Assembly (NCBI GenBank): GCA_030602965.1 | Contig: JAUVYS010000021.1 | Location: forward strand, 1 to 13,354 | Direction of reading: 5' to 3' | DNA length: 13,354 bases | Source: Candidatus Bathyarchaeota archaeon | GTDB taxonomy: Archaea > Thermoproteota > Bathyarchaeia > RBG-16-48-13 > JAGMEO01 | Shown here: positions 5,835 through 13,291 of the stretch, piece by piece | Numbering within the stretch: the stretch's first letter is position 1 | Layout of the letters: every line of letters begins with the position of its first letter | Program-made: the position numbers and the translations under genes | Notes under the pieces: generated by a model | Told to the model about the DNA's origin: nothing | The model's database searches: none | Seen by the model: the letters and a program-made list of their open reading frames with translations, nothing else

Positions 5835-6851
5835 TCACATCTCCCCCTTTTTCTTCTTTTTAACCTTCTTCTTCTTTTTCGGTCTCTTTTTTTCGACCAA
5901 TTTGTTAATAGAATTTGTAATATCACTGATATATTTGTCTCGTTTAAAAAATAGTTTTCCATCTTTAACAGGTCGGAAAAAATTCAAATCTGTTTGAACT
6001 GCTACTTGTACTTTTTCTGGAATTATTTTTGTATATTTTTCAACTGGTTCAATGGTACCCAGTGAAAAACGACCATCAGTAGAGACATAATCAAAAAAGT
6101 ATTTTCCTGAAACAAGACTTGATAGAAATTCGAAAAGTTCTAAAGGAGTTACTTTAACAGTTCTTTCTAAATATCGGAATTTTGCCTTCAATCTACTTTC
6201 TTTATTCCTATCTCCTTGAGCTATTGCACTCATTAGTGCACTTCTAACTGCCAATCTCTCCATAATTATATTCGGAATAGCTGTTGAAAAACAGCGTTGA
6301 ACTCCCACTCTAATATTTAGATTAATATTTTCAACATTCAACTCATCCCACCATTTTCTTAAAATCGGAATATCCTTTAATGTTGAATGCAGCCAATAAA
6401 CATCGGTTTTTTCATCTCTGCTTGGATTTGCTGCACATCTAACATCTACTATTTGATCTAAAAGATTTTGAGATATTCTACCCTTCAATGTGAGAAGAAA
6501 TCGATCACTATTTGGAAAGTCTTTTAAATCAAAAACCCATTTAGCACCATTTGCATAATAATGATACTTTTTTAATACGTTTCCTGTATCCAAATCTAAA
6601 ATTTCATAAATTCTGAATCCAGTTCTTGCAGGTATTTCTAATTTGTGACCTCGAACAGAACGTCTAAGTCCAGAAGGTGCTTCTATTAAATATTTAATTT
6701 CACTATTTTTATCCAAATAATTTATCCGAAAATCTTTTACTGTTGGTTTAAAAGGTCTAAGGGCTCCAGCAAGCTCCCCTAAATTCCTTGTTAGTGTTGC
6801 ACCCTCGTTAATACCAGAAAGTGTTTTTCCAACATCAATTTCATTCAACAT
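5835..6851 (-). CDS. Unknown protein with a lysine-rich tail (second operon gene)
   Basis: The 338 residues are not recognised. The first third is polar with predicted strands (FRINYL, KLEIPARTGFRIYEIL, KKYHYYANGAKWVFDL). The middle contains KDIPILRKWWDEL and NINLNIRVGVQRCF. The latter part is helical with basic residues (SRLKAKFRYLERTV) and then LELFEFLSSLVSGKYFFDYV. The last 20 residues are mostly lysine (KKRPKKKKKVKKKKKGEM), encoded by an A/G-only run, which suggests contact with nucleic acid or an acidic surface. There is no signal peptide or membrane segment. The ATG shares its A with the stop of the upstream gene (TAATG), and GGAG lies 7 bases upstream, so translation is coupled. No enzyme motif is visible. 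Confidence 0.8.
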   Translation of the reverse strand: MLNEIDVGKTLSGINEGATLTRNLGELAGALRPFKPTVKDFRINYLDKNSEIKYLIEAPSGLRRSVRGHKLEIPARTGFRIYEILDLDTGNVLKKYHYYANGAKWVFDLKDFPNSDRFLLTLKGRISQNLLDQIVDVRCAANPSRDEKTDVYWLHSTLKDIPILRKWWDELNVENINLNIRVGVQRCFSTAIPNIIMERLAVRSALMSAIAQGDRNKESRLKAKFRYLERTVKVTPLELFEFLSSLVSGKYFFDYVSTDGRFSLGTIEPVEKYTKIIPEKVQVAVQTDLNFFRPVKDGKLFFKRDKYISDITNSINKLVEKKRPKKKKKVKKKKKGEM

Positions 6852-7864
6852 TATTTTACTCCTTCAACAAGCGGATTCAACATTTTTTGTGACCAATTCA
6901 TATTTATGGGTAAAAAATTAGATCTCATTTCAGTTCTTTGATCTTTAACAGGTATTCTAACGACTATTGGTTCATATACATTCATTATCGCATCAGCATA
7001 AAAAAAACGAATTACCAATTCTCTTGTTGCTTTTTCTATGAAAGTAATGGGTCTCCCTTGTACCAATTGTACATTCTCAGTTGGATAACTTTCAAAATAA
7101 AATAACAAAGATTCAATTATCAATTTTTCCGCATGTCTTGATAATATTTTCATAACTTTTGCTCTATTTTTTGTATCAGTAACCCATTCACGAAATTCTT
7201 CCATTGTTTCTTTATCAATGCCTATAGGAGATAATTTGCCATTCTCGATTTTCTCAATACATTCTTGTGTTGCTTTTCTAAGAAAATTGGGATCAATTTC
7301 AACTGTTTTTTCTTTTTTTTCATCTAATTTGGATTGGGTAATAACTCTTCGAATAATCTCTTCATATAAAGGTTCTAAGCGAGTAACAAATTCTCCACCT
7401 GTTCTCGTTTCTATTCTAAACTTAATTTGACCAAAACCAGAAATTTTGAATCCTATAGAAAGAAGCGATTTTAAATTGCTTTGGTCAGTTATAATGATTT
7501 CATCAGGAACTTCAGTAACTTCAACAACAGGTCTATAGATATTAACCCGAAAAAAGTGTGAATATAGAATCTCATTATTTAAAAGAAAATCTATTTTTAT
7601 TTGATTTTCCCAATGTTTTTCTTTTATGAGTTTATTCATCTTTAAGATAAAGCTAAAGAAATTTAATGTCTTTAATTTCTTAATAATTATTGTAGAGTCC
7701 TTTTTTTCAAAATCTTCGACATTAAAAATATTGGTAATAATCAAATCTTTCGGGAGTTTTACAACTATACAATCATATTGACAATCAGGCTCCCAATATA
7801 GATGAAATGGAAAATTTTCTTTTGGTAAAGCCCATGGGGCAATATACCCAGATAAAATTTTCAT
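6851..7864 (-). CDS. Unknown protein with two possible Ig-like domains (first operon gene)
   Basis: From the ATG at 7864 the protein has 337 residues and is not recognised. Residues 1 to about 110 alternate short strands (FPFHLYWEP, YDCIVVKLPKDLIITNIF, IKIDFLLNN, HFFRVNIYRPVVEV). About 115-165 repeats the style (PDEIIITDQ, GFKISGFGQIKFRIETRTGG). I read this as two beta-sandwich domains. The rest is helical (FLRKATQECIEKIENG, MEEFREWVTDTKNRAKVMKILSRHAEKLIIESLLFYF, FIEKATRELVIRFFYADAIM) and ends IVVRIPV. There is no signal peptide, so it is probably cytoplasmic. A GTG at 7873 is in frame, but GGTG ends 6 bases before 7864, which supports the ATG. Its stop overlaps the start of the next gene by one base. 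Confidence 0.8.
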   Translation of the reverse strand: MKILSGYIAPWALPKENFPFHLYWEPDCQYDCIVVKLPKDLIITNIFNVEDFEKKDSTIIIKKLKTLNFFSFILKMNKLIKEKHWENQIKIDFLLNNEILYSHFFRVNIYRPVVEVTEVPDEIIITDQSNLKSLLSIGFKISGFGQIKFRIETRTGGEFVTRLEPLYEEIIRRVITQSKLDEKKEKTVEIDPNFLRKATQECIEKIENGKLSPIGIDKETMEEFREWVTDTKNRAKVMKILSRHAEKLIIESLLFYFESYPTENVQLVQGRPITFIEKATRELVIRFFYADAIMNVYEPIVVRIPVKDQRTEMRSNFLPINMNWSQKMLNPLVEGVK

Positions 7865-7908
7865 AAATAACACCGTAATGAAATATTTTACAGCGTCTTT
7901 ATTATGCT

Positions 7909-7919
7909 ACAAATATATT
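7909..7919 (-). promoter_or_regulatory. TATA-like element for the three-gene operon
   Basis: The minus strand reads GAATATATTTG, centred about 50 bases before the ATG at 7864. This predicts a start near 7888 and a leader of about 24 bases containing the GGTG. A second candidate, TTTAAATAT, lies 25 bases further upstream. Confidence 0.35.
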
Positions 7920-7995
7920 CTTTTTCTAAATTAGAGATATTTAAAGACAATCATAAAAATTTTTTCCTCTAAAAAAAGGTAGTTTATACAACTTT

Positions 7996-8033
7996 AAAAG
8001 AATGTTGAAAACCATTCATAACAACATTTTTTT
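7996..8033. repeat. 12-bp stem-loop ending in a T run
   Basis: AAAAGAATGTTG (7996-8007) pairs with CAACATTTTTTT (8022-8033), all 12 positions with one G-U, around a 14-base loop. The 3' arm continues to an eighth T at 8034, so in the plus direction it has the form of an intrinsic terminator. No gene precedes it on the plus strand; the nearest genes face away on both sides. Confidence 0.55.
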
Positions 8034-8048
8034 TAAAAAAAGAGGGTG

Positions 8049-8109
8049 CGGTAACCATATAGCACTGTATGGTTGTCGGGGGGATACCATATCTCTCTAT
8101 ATGGTGTTC
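8049..8109. promoter_or_regulatory. Twin dyads/hairpins built on ACCATAT half-sites
   Basis: There are two 20-bp dyads of the form ACCATAT-N6-(A/G)TATGGT, at 8054-8073 and 8086-8105, with centres 32 bp apart (about three helical turns). Each extends into an 11-bp stem if G-U pairs are allowed: 8049-8059 with 8068-8078, and 8082-8092 with 8099-8109. A G-rich linker joins them, and a T/C-rich run follows at 8110-8126. As DNA this looks like tandem operators for a dimeric regulator; as RNA, two stacked hairpins. It lies between two divergent transcription units, about 90 bp upstream of the TATA box at 8195. Confidence 0.6.
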
Positions 8110-8188
8110 ATTTTCTCCTTTTTTTCATCTGTAGGTTGCTTTTTTATTATTCATCTACACATTTGTGGGATGAATTTTGTTCTCGTTC

Positions 8189-8202
8189 ATCTACTTTATA
8201 TA
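8189..8202 (+). promoter_or_regulatory. TATA promoter of the winged-helix coiled-coil gene
   Basis: TTTATATA at 8195-8202 is the best TATA box in the window. A start 24-27 bases after its centre falls at about 8223-8226, leaving at most 10 bases before the ATG at 8234, so the mRNA is nearly leaderless. Confidence 0.6.
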
Positions 8203-8233
8203 GGATACGTTCTTCCGTGGAAGATGAGCAACA

Positions 8234-9214
8234 ATGAGATTTCATGTATTACTAAGTAAGCTTTACAATATGAGTATGTCTAGCAAACCATCTTTTAATT
8301 CGAGAGATCTAGGATCTGCATTGAAGATGCCTGTGAAAAAAGCTTCAAATAGATTGAGACGTCTCCATCAGATGGGATTCCTGAAAAGAAAACGGATCAA
8401 GCGGGTATGCATTTCTAAGACAATGAAACCCTGCTTTAAAGGGTTCATGTATCTTTACTCCGTATCTAAGCAGGGGTTAAGCTATATAGAGTGGCGTGAA
8501 AAAAAGAAGCCTCTTGAGGATTATGCCTACATACAGCTTATGACTGATGTTCTCTCCAATCTACCTGGAGAGTTGAAATATAGACTTAACTTATTTGGGT
8601 TAAAGAGAATCGACTCAAAATATCGTGGTCCAACCCGCAGCCTGAGAATGTTTGATAATGAGATGATGCCCTTCGCATGCCTCACGCGCAAGATTAAGAA
8701 CATCACATCTGAGATAGAACAGTTAAAATCAGAAAACCAAAAACTCAAACTAAAGAATGAAATACTCACCAAAAATAATGAAGCCTTAAAGAAATGGATA
8801 AGCGACCAGAAAAACACGCTCATGGATTCGCTTAAGGAGCTAATTAAAACAACTGGAAAACTAGGGAACAAAGAGGCTGAAGTCGAATTTTATCAGAAAG
8901 TAGTTTTGCTAATGTATATTATCAATTACATGTTCTCTACAACCATAATTGAAGCAAACAAAGAATTGATAGAATTAACTTGGTATTACAGGGAGTGGAC
9001 TGATATCTTTGGAATGGCATTCCTTACTAAGGATGAGCAGTATAAGACGATCGAAGAGGAGAACAGGAGGTTAAGATCTGAGAATGAAGCGTATCGATGC
9101 AAACTTGATGAAAAAACAGGATCTATTTGGGCTTGGACCGGTCAGAGTCTAATTCAATATGCGCCCATTAGTACACATTCGTATACGCAAGCGAGAAATA
9201 AAGTAACAAATTAA
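8234..9214 (+). CDS. Winged-helix DNA-binding protein with long coiled coil
   Basis: The protein has 326 residues. Residues about 10-85 give a winged-helix domain: FNSRDLGSALKM (helix-turn), VKKASNRLRRLHQMGFLKRK (recognition helix) and GFMYLYSVSKQGLSYIEW (wing and closing helix). Residues about 145-200 are a heptad-rich coiled coil (LTRKIKNITSEIEQLKSENQ and on). A second, shorter coil lies near 270-295 (YKTIEEENRRLRSENEAY). Between them VVLLMYIINYMF is hydrophobic but too polar around it to be a sure membrane segment. A dimeric regulator is likely. The short leader set by the TATA box at 8195 supports the ATG at 8234; the first 12 residues lie before the domain, and ATGs at 8270 and 8276 are alternatives. 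The divergent unknown operon and the twin dyads at 8049-8109 make autoregulation and control of that operon a reasonable guess. The DUF72 gene follows 17 bases after the stop. Confidence 0.75.
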   Translation: MRFHVLLSKLYNMSMSSKPSFNSRDLGSALKMPVKKASNRLRRLHQMGFLKRKRIKRVCISKTMKPCFKGFMYLYSVSKQGLSYIEWREKKKPLEDYAYIQLMTDVLSNLPGELKYRLNLFGLKRIDSKYRGPTRSLRMFDNEMMPFACLTRKIKNITSEIEQLKSENQKLKLKNEILTKNNEALKKWISDQKNTLMDSLKELIKTTGKLGNKEAEVEFYQKVVLLMYIINYMFSTTIIEANKELIELTWYYREWTDIFGMAFLTKDEQYKTIEEENRRLRSENEAYRCKLDEKTGSIWAWTGQSLIQYAPISTHSYTQARNKVTN

Positions 9215-9231
9215 GGAGAATTGAATCCCAA

Positions 9232-10393
9232 TTGACAAAAATAAGGTTTGGGACTAGTGGGTGGAGCTATGACGAGTGGATAGGTCCTTTTTATAAGGAT
9301 AAAAAAACACGGAAACTTATATTATTCAAAGGTTTTTTTCACCGCTGAGATAAACTCAACTTTTTATGCGTATCCAAAGAGGGGAATGGTGTTTGATTGG
9401 TTGAGATTTACTCAACCGGATTTTGTTTTCTCAGCTAAACTGCCAAAAGTAATAACTCACCAGAAAAAATTGAATTTAAAAGAGGGCGTTGAAACGGATC
9501 TCATCAAGTTCATTGAACTAATGCAACCTTTATGGTCAAATAGAAAACTTGGCCCTCTTTTAATACAACTTCCTCCTAGTTTTGACAGTGATCTGGATCT
9601 CATTGAATCTTTCTTCAAAATTCTTCCTAACGATCTAAATTTTGCTGTAGAATTCAGGCACAATTCTTGGTGGAATGATGAGACCTGGAATCTGTTGAAG
9701 AAGTATAATGTAGCAAATACAATCGTTGATGAACCTCTTTTACCACCTGAGCCTGTCGTAACAGCTGATTTTGCATATATCCGTTGGCATGGTCATGGTG
9801 GGCGACCATGGTATAATTATCATTATGAAAGAGATGAGCTTGAACCATGGGTTCCAAAGATAAAAAAGATCACAAGGAAGGTTAAAACTGTCTATGGTTA
9901 TTTCAACAATCACTATCATGGTTACGCCGTTGATAATTGCTTAGATATTTTAAAAATGTTGAAAGTAATTACTCCTGAACAAGAAAAAGTGAAACAGAAA
10001 GTGAATAGGTTTCTTAAAAGTCGATTTCAAGAACCTGAAAGTAAACAAGCGACTCTTTTAACAGCAACATCAATCGATAGGTTACTTCAAAGGTTATTGG
10101 ATCCAGCTAGACTTACAAGAGCTAAAAAAATTCTTGACAAAGAGGTTCAAATTAAAGAAGTGACACCCATCAGGATTGAGGCAAATGTAAAACAATACAC
10201 GATTATCATCGATGCGAACAAGAAAATTATTACTCATGACTGTGATGATTGGACCCGACAAGCACCTAAGAAAAACTTTTGCAAACATATTGGAAAAATA
10301 TTTCTATCTTTACCTGAAGACCAGGCAGTAAAAATCTTAGAAGAAATAAATGTAAAAAAGAATGATTGGCAATTTAAACCAATCATTCATTAA
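9232..10393 (+). pseudogene. DUF72 protein with SWIM-like C-terminus, interrupted by a one-base frameshift
   Basis: The TTG at 9232 begins TKIRFGTSGWSYDEWIGPFY, the DUF72 N-terminal signature, but this frame stops at 9346-9348. The next frame picks up the expected continuation from about 9310: NLYYSKVFFTAEINSTFYAY, then PKRGMVFDW and on to 10393. Removing one A from the run of seven at 9301-9307 joins the two into a 386-residue protein that fits the family throughout. Removing one T at 9332-9339 also restores the frame but spoils the YYSK motif. Later motifs ADFAYIRWHGHG and YFNNHYHGYAVDN are typical DUF72. The C-terminal part, about 100 residues (YTIIIDANKKIITHDC, DDW, NFCKHIGKIF), resembles a SWIM zinc domain with one Cys of CxCx(n)CxH replaced. 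AAGGAG lies 13 bases before the TTG. It follows the winged-helix gene closely, likely one operon. It could be a true pseudogene, a sequencing error or slippage; the downstream half keeps a clean frame of 355 codons. Confidence 0.8.
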
Positions 10394-10478
10394 CATGTTC
10401 TTTTCTGGTTTTCAAAAAAAAGTGTTTCCTAGCAGAATCCAGTCGCATTCGCGAGTGAAACCATGATTCAATCAAAAT

Positions 10479-10486
10479 CTATAAAT
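10479..10486 (+). promoter_or_regulatory. TATA box for the small membrane protein
   Basis: CTATAAAT, centred near 10483, predicts a start at about 10508 and a leader of about 22 bases containing GGTG (10520-10523). Confidence 0.45.
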
Positions 10487-10530
10487 GAAACATAATTTTC
10501 TTAGTTGCCTAGGAATTATGGTGTAAAGTT

Positions 10531-10704
10531 ATGTTTGGTTTGATAGCGTTCTTATTCCTGATGTTCTTTGGGTTCCTTTTAATCTTCATACCCATGATGA
10601 TTGGAGCCACGATATTCTTTGGTATTCTTTTTAAGCTTATTCTACTTCCTTTCTACATCCTATTGACAATCATCAAGGCCGTACTTAGTGTCTTTCTATT
10701 TTAA
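10531..10704 (+). CDS. Small hydrophobic membrane protein, 57 residues
   Basis: The frame from the ATG at 10531 to the TAA at 10702 encodes 57 residues, almost all hydrophobic. It begins FGLIAFLFLMFFGFLLIFI, then P and GATIFFGILFKLILLPFY, then ILLTIIKAVLSVFLF. Two or three membrane-spanning helices are expected, with a central Pro and only two lysines. GGTG stands 7 bases before the ATG and a TATA box lies further up, so it appears to be a complete single-gene unit. I do not recognise a family. An alternative is chance low-complexity T-rich sequence, but the correctly spaced signals speak against that. Confidence 0.6.
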   Translation: MFGLIAFLFLMFFGFLLIFIPMMIGATIFFGILFKLILLPFYILLTIIKAVLSVFLF

Positions 10705-10733
10705 TAAGCATCATTGGTCCTAAGGAAGATACA

Positions 10734-10740
10734 TTTAAAG
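10734..10740 (+). promoter_or_regulatory. TATA-like element for nadB
   Basis: TTTAAAG, preceded by a purine-rich stretch (AAGGAAGATACA), is centred about 42 bases before the nadB ATG. Confidence 0.35.
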
Positions 10741-10778
10741 ACTTATCAGGATCAATCGGTCAACTGGAAGATTAATCG

Positions 10779-12344
10779 ATGGATGTTATAAAAACTGATC
10801 TCCTCATTATTGGTGGAGGAATGTCTGGTTGCGTTGCAGCATTAAGAGCTGCATCTCATGGTTTAGATGTGGTCTTGACAGTTAAAGAGAAAGATCCCTT
10901 GGAATGTAACACCTATCATGCGCAAGGTGGAATTGTATACAAAGGAAAGAAAGATTCGCCTGAAGAATTAGCAAAAGACATACTTGTCGCTGGAGATAGC
11001 GCAGGTTATCCTCCCGCAGTTAAGATGATGACTAAGGAGGGTCCAAAACTTGTGAAAGAGATCTTAATTGATTGGGCAAATGTGCCTTTTAGCACTGACA
11101 GTTCAGGAGACCTTCATTTAACAGGGGAAGCTGCTCATTCAGTTAGACGTATAATTCATGTAGATGACTTCACTGGTAAAGCTATCGAAACGTCACTCAT
11201 GAAACTTGTGAAGGAGAATTCAAACATATCAGTCAATACTATGTGTGTTGCAATTGATCTTCTAACTGAACAGCACCACACTAACGATCTCATGGCTGTC
11301 TATAGAAAACCTACGTGTATGGGAGCATACTTATTCAATATAAAATCACAAAGAGTAGACGCGTATCTTGCCAAGGCAACTATCCTTGCAACGGGAGGTT
11401 TTTCACGAATATACCTGTTTACTACTAACATTGAGGGTGCAATAGGAGATGGTTTTGCCATGGGTCATCGAGCTGGAGTAGACCTTATAAACATGGAATA
11501 TGTGCAGTTTCACCCGACGGCTTTTCGATACAAGGATTCAAAATGTTTTCTAATATCTGAAGCGATGCGAGGGGAAGGAGCCGTTCTAAAAACCCCTGAC
11601 GGAAACACATTCATGAAAAAATATCATCGCGATGGTTCCTTAGCACCCAGAGATGTGGTTGCTAGAGCCATTCACAAAGAAATGTTCGAGAACAAGTATC
11701 CACATGTTCTATTAGACATTGCTTCATATATGAAAGCAGAGAAGATCAAGACAAGATTTCCAAACATCTATGAAACCTGTCTTGCTCATGATGTTGACAT
11801 AACTTCTCAGCCAATTCCAGTTGTGCCTGCAGCTCACTTTGCTTGTGGTGGCGTAAAGGTTGATCTTTGGGGTAAAACAAATATCGACCGTCTTTATGCA
11901 ATCGGAGAGGTTTCATGCACCGGTGTACATGGCGCCAACAGGCTAGCTAGTACAAGTACGTTAGAATGTTTGGTCTGGGGTGACCGAGCGATTCGAGCGA
12001 TCATTAAAGATAAGGATTACTATCTTGAGTATGATCCTCCAAAGATTAAGGAATGGATTTACACAGGTGTAGAAGAGCCAGATCTCGCATTAATCCATCA
12101 AGACATGAATGTTTTAAGATATGTCATGTGGAATTATGTTGGGTTGGATAGAACAAAGGAAAGATTAAAACGAGCAATTGAGGACTTGACTCATCTCAAA
12201 GAAGATGTGGAAAACTTTTACAGGTATACTACTTTATCAAGGGAATTAATAGAATTGAGACATGCTATTCATACAGGGTTGCTTGTAGCACAATCTGCTT
12301 GGTTGAATAAAAGAAGTCTAGGGTGTCATTATAGAAGAAGTTGA
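10779..12344 (+). CDS. nadB: L-aspartate oxidase
   Basis: The enzyme oxidises L-aspartate to iminoaspartate with FAD, the first step of de novo NAD synthesis. The 521 residues begin with a Rossmann FAD motif (IIGGGMSGCVA, about 10-20), then YHAQGGIVY near 50. The substrate-site blocks of the succinate dehydrogenase/fumarate reductase/NadB superfamily are in order: YVQFHPTAF (His245), SEAMRGEGAVL (261-270), LAPRDVVARAI (Arg291), AAHFACGGVKVD (His353) and TGVHGANRLASTSTLECLVW (Arg388). The end, SLGCHYRRS, is the C-terminal hallmark of NadB that separates it from succinate dehydrogenase; so does the neighbouring nadC. His245, Arg291, His353 and Arg388 match the E. coli active-site residues by pattern. 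nadC follows after 36 bases with no terminator, so one operon is likely. The start is the first ATG after the TATA-like element; no good Shine-Dalgarno is seen. Confidence 0.92.
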   Translation: MDVIKTDLLIIGGGMSGCVAALRAASHGLDVVLTVKEKDPLECNTYHAQGGIVYKGKKDSPEELAKDILVAGDSAGYPPAVKMMTKEGPKLVKEILIDWANVPFSTDSSGDLHLTGEAAHSVRRIIHVDDFTGKAIETSLMKLVKENSNISVNTMCVAIDLLTEQHHTNDLMAVYRKPTCMGAYLFNIKSQRVDAYLAKATILATGGFSRIYLFTTNIEGAIGDGFAMGHRAGVDLINMEYVQFHPTAFRYKDSKCFLISEAMRGEGAVLKTPDGNTFMKKYHRDGSLAPRDVVARAIHKEMFENKYPHVLLDIASYMKAEKIKTRFPNIYETCLAHDVDITSQPIPVVPAAHFACGGVKVDLWGKTNIDRLYAIGEVSCTGVHGANRLASTSTLECLVWGDRAIRAIIKDKDYYLEYDPPKIKEWIYTGVEEPDLALIHQDMNVLRYVMWNYVGLDRTKERLKRAIEDLTHLKEDVENFYRYTTLSRELIELRHAIHTGLLVAQSAWLNKRSLGCHYRRS

Positions 12345-12380
12345 CCAAAAGAATTGAGAATTGAATAGAAAAAAAATGTT

Positions 12381-13232
12381 ATGGCTGTTGTGACTGAAAT
12401 GTTTGACAAATTACTAGAGGAAGACACTCGATTTGGCGACATAACAAGTGAGTTAACTATACCTGAAGAATTGGAGACTGAAGCAAAAGTGATGGTGAAA
12501 GAAGAATGCGTCGTTGCAGGATTGGCATATTTGAGTAAGAAAATACAAAAATATGGTTTAAGAACTGAGATTTTGAAAAAAGACGGAGAAGAAGTGAAGA
12601 AGAAAGAGATTGTCGCGAAGATAAAAGGAAATGCAAGGAAAATATTGCTGATTGAAAGGGTTTTTCTGAACATTCTTGGCAGACTCTGTGGAATTGCAAC
12701 CGAGACAAGAAGAATTGTATCAAAAGTAAAGAAAGTAAATCCGGAAATTCGGGTTGCAGCCACAAGAAAAACGCTTCTAGGCCATCTTGATAAGGTGGCC
12801 GTGATTATTGGGGGAGGTGACCCCCATCGTTGGGGGCTGGGAGACCATGTCCTGCTGAAAGATAATCACATAGCTTTAGTTGGTCTAGAAGACGCCATAG
12901 AAAGGGCGAAGAAAGCGTCCTTCGTTAGAAAAATCGAGGTTGAGGTCAAAAACGCTGAAGAAGCCATTGAAGCCGTCAGGCTAGACGCTGATGTGATCAT
13001 GTTTGACAACTTTAAGCCTGAAGAAGTCCGCAGAGCGATCGCTCTGTTGAAAGAAAAGGGTCTGAGAGACAGGGTTCTCCTCGAGGCTTCTGGCGGCATA
13101 AATGAGGATAACATTGAGAAATACGCAAAATGCGGCGTAGACGTGATATCCCTGGGCTCCTTAACCCACTCAGCGAAGAGCGTAGACGTTTCAATGAAAA
13201 TTCTGCTGAACATGGATCGATCAGCTAGTTAA
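12381..13232 (+). CDS. nadC: Quinolinate phosphoribosyltransferase (decarboxylating)
   Basis: The enzyme makes nicotinate mononucleotide from quinolinate and PRPP. The 283 residues match the family's length and motifs in order: EDTRFGDITSE (14-24), ERVFLNILGRLCGIAT (92-107), AATRKT (126-131), VIIGGGDPHRWGLGDHVLLK followed by DNHI (141-164), EVEVKNAEEAIEA (186-198), DVIMFDNFKPEEV (204-216), LEASGGI (234-240) and GVDVISLGSLTHSA (252-265). The Arg/Lys of TRK, HR and K160/N162 are the phosphate- and quinolinate-binding positions of the family. The ATG at 12381 gives the usual N-terminus; the ribosome binding site is poor (A-rich leader), so coupling to nadB is possible. nadA, the enzyme linking the two steps, must be elsewhere in the genome. 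G+C rises towards the 3' end. Confidence 0.95.
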   Translation: MAVVTEMFDKLLEEDTRFGDITSELTIPEELETEAKVMVKEECVVAGLAYLSKKIQKYGLRTEILKKDGEEVKKKEIVAKIKGNARKILLIERVFLNILGRLCGIATETRRIVSKVKKVNPEIRVAATRKTLLGHLDKVAVIIGGGDPHRWGLGDHVLLKDNHIALVGLEDAIERAKKASFVRKIEVEVKNAEEAIEAVRLDADVIMFDNFKPEEVRRAIALLKEKGLRDRVLLEASGGINEDNIEKYAKCGVDVISLGSLTHSAKSVDVSMKILLNMDRSAS

Positions 13233-13291
13233 ACGGCTAGTTTCTAATGAAACTTCACATTGGCTTGATAAAGTTCTTGTTAAGAGGTTGA

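Noticed and set aside
8002..8259. 85-residue plus-strand frame between the divergent units
   Set aside because: It runs through the 3' part of the 7996-8033 stem-loop, both twin hairpins and the TATA box, has no ribosome binding site, and overlaps the start of the winged-helix gene. The hydrophobic look comes from T-rich DNA.
10441..10458. Short hairpin CAGTCGC/GCGAGTG as terminator of the second DUF72 gene
   Set aside because: It has an internal mismatch and no T run on either side; the T-rich stretch right after the stop (10394-10415) is a likelier end.
12329..12765. Minus-strand frames of 102-144 residues over nadC
   Set aside because: They are shadows of nadC, whose family motifs run unbroken in the plus frame; the antisense products are low-complexity Ser/Phe/Leu.
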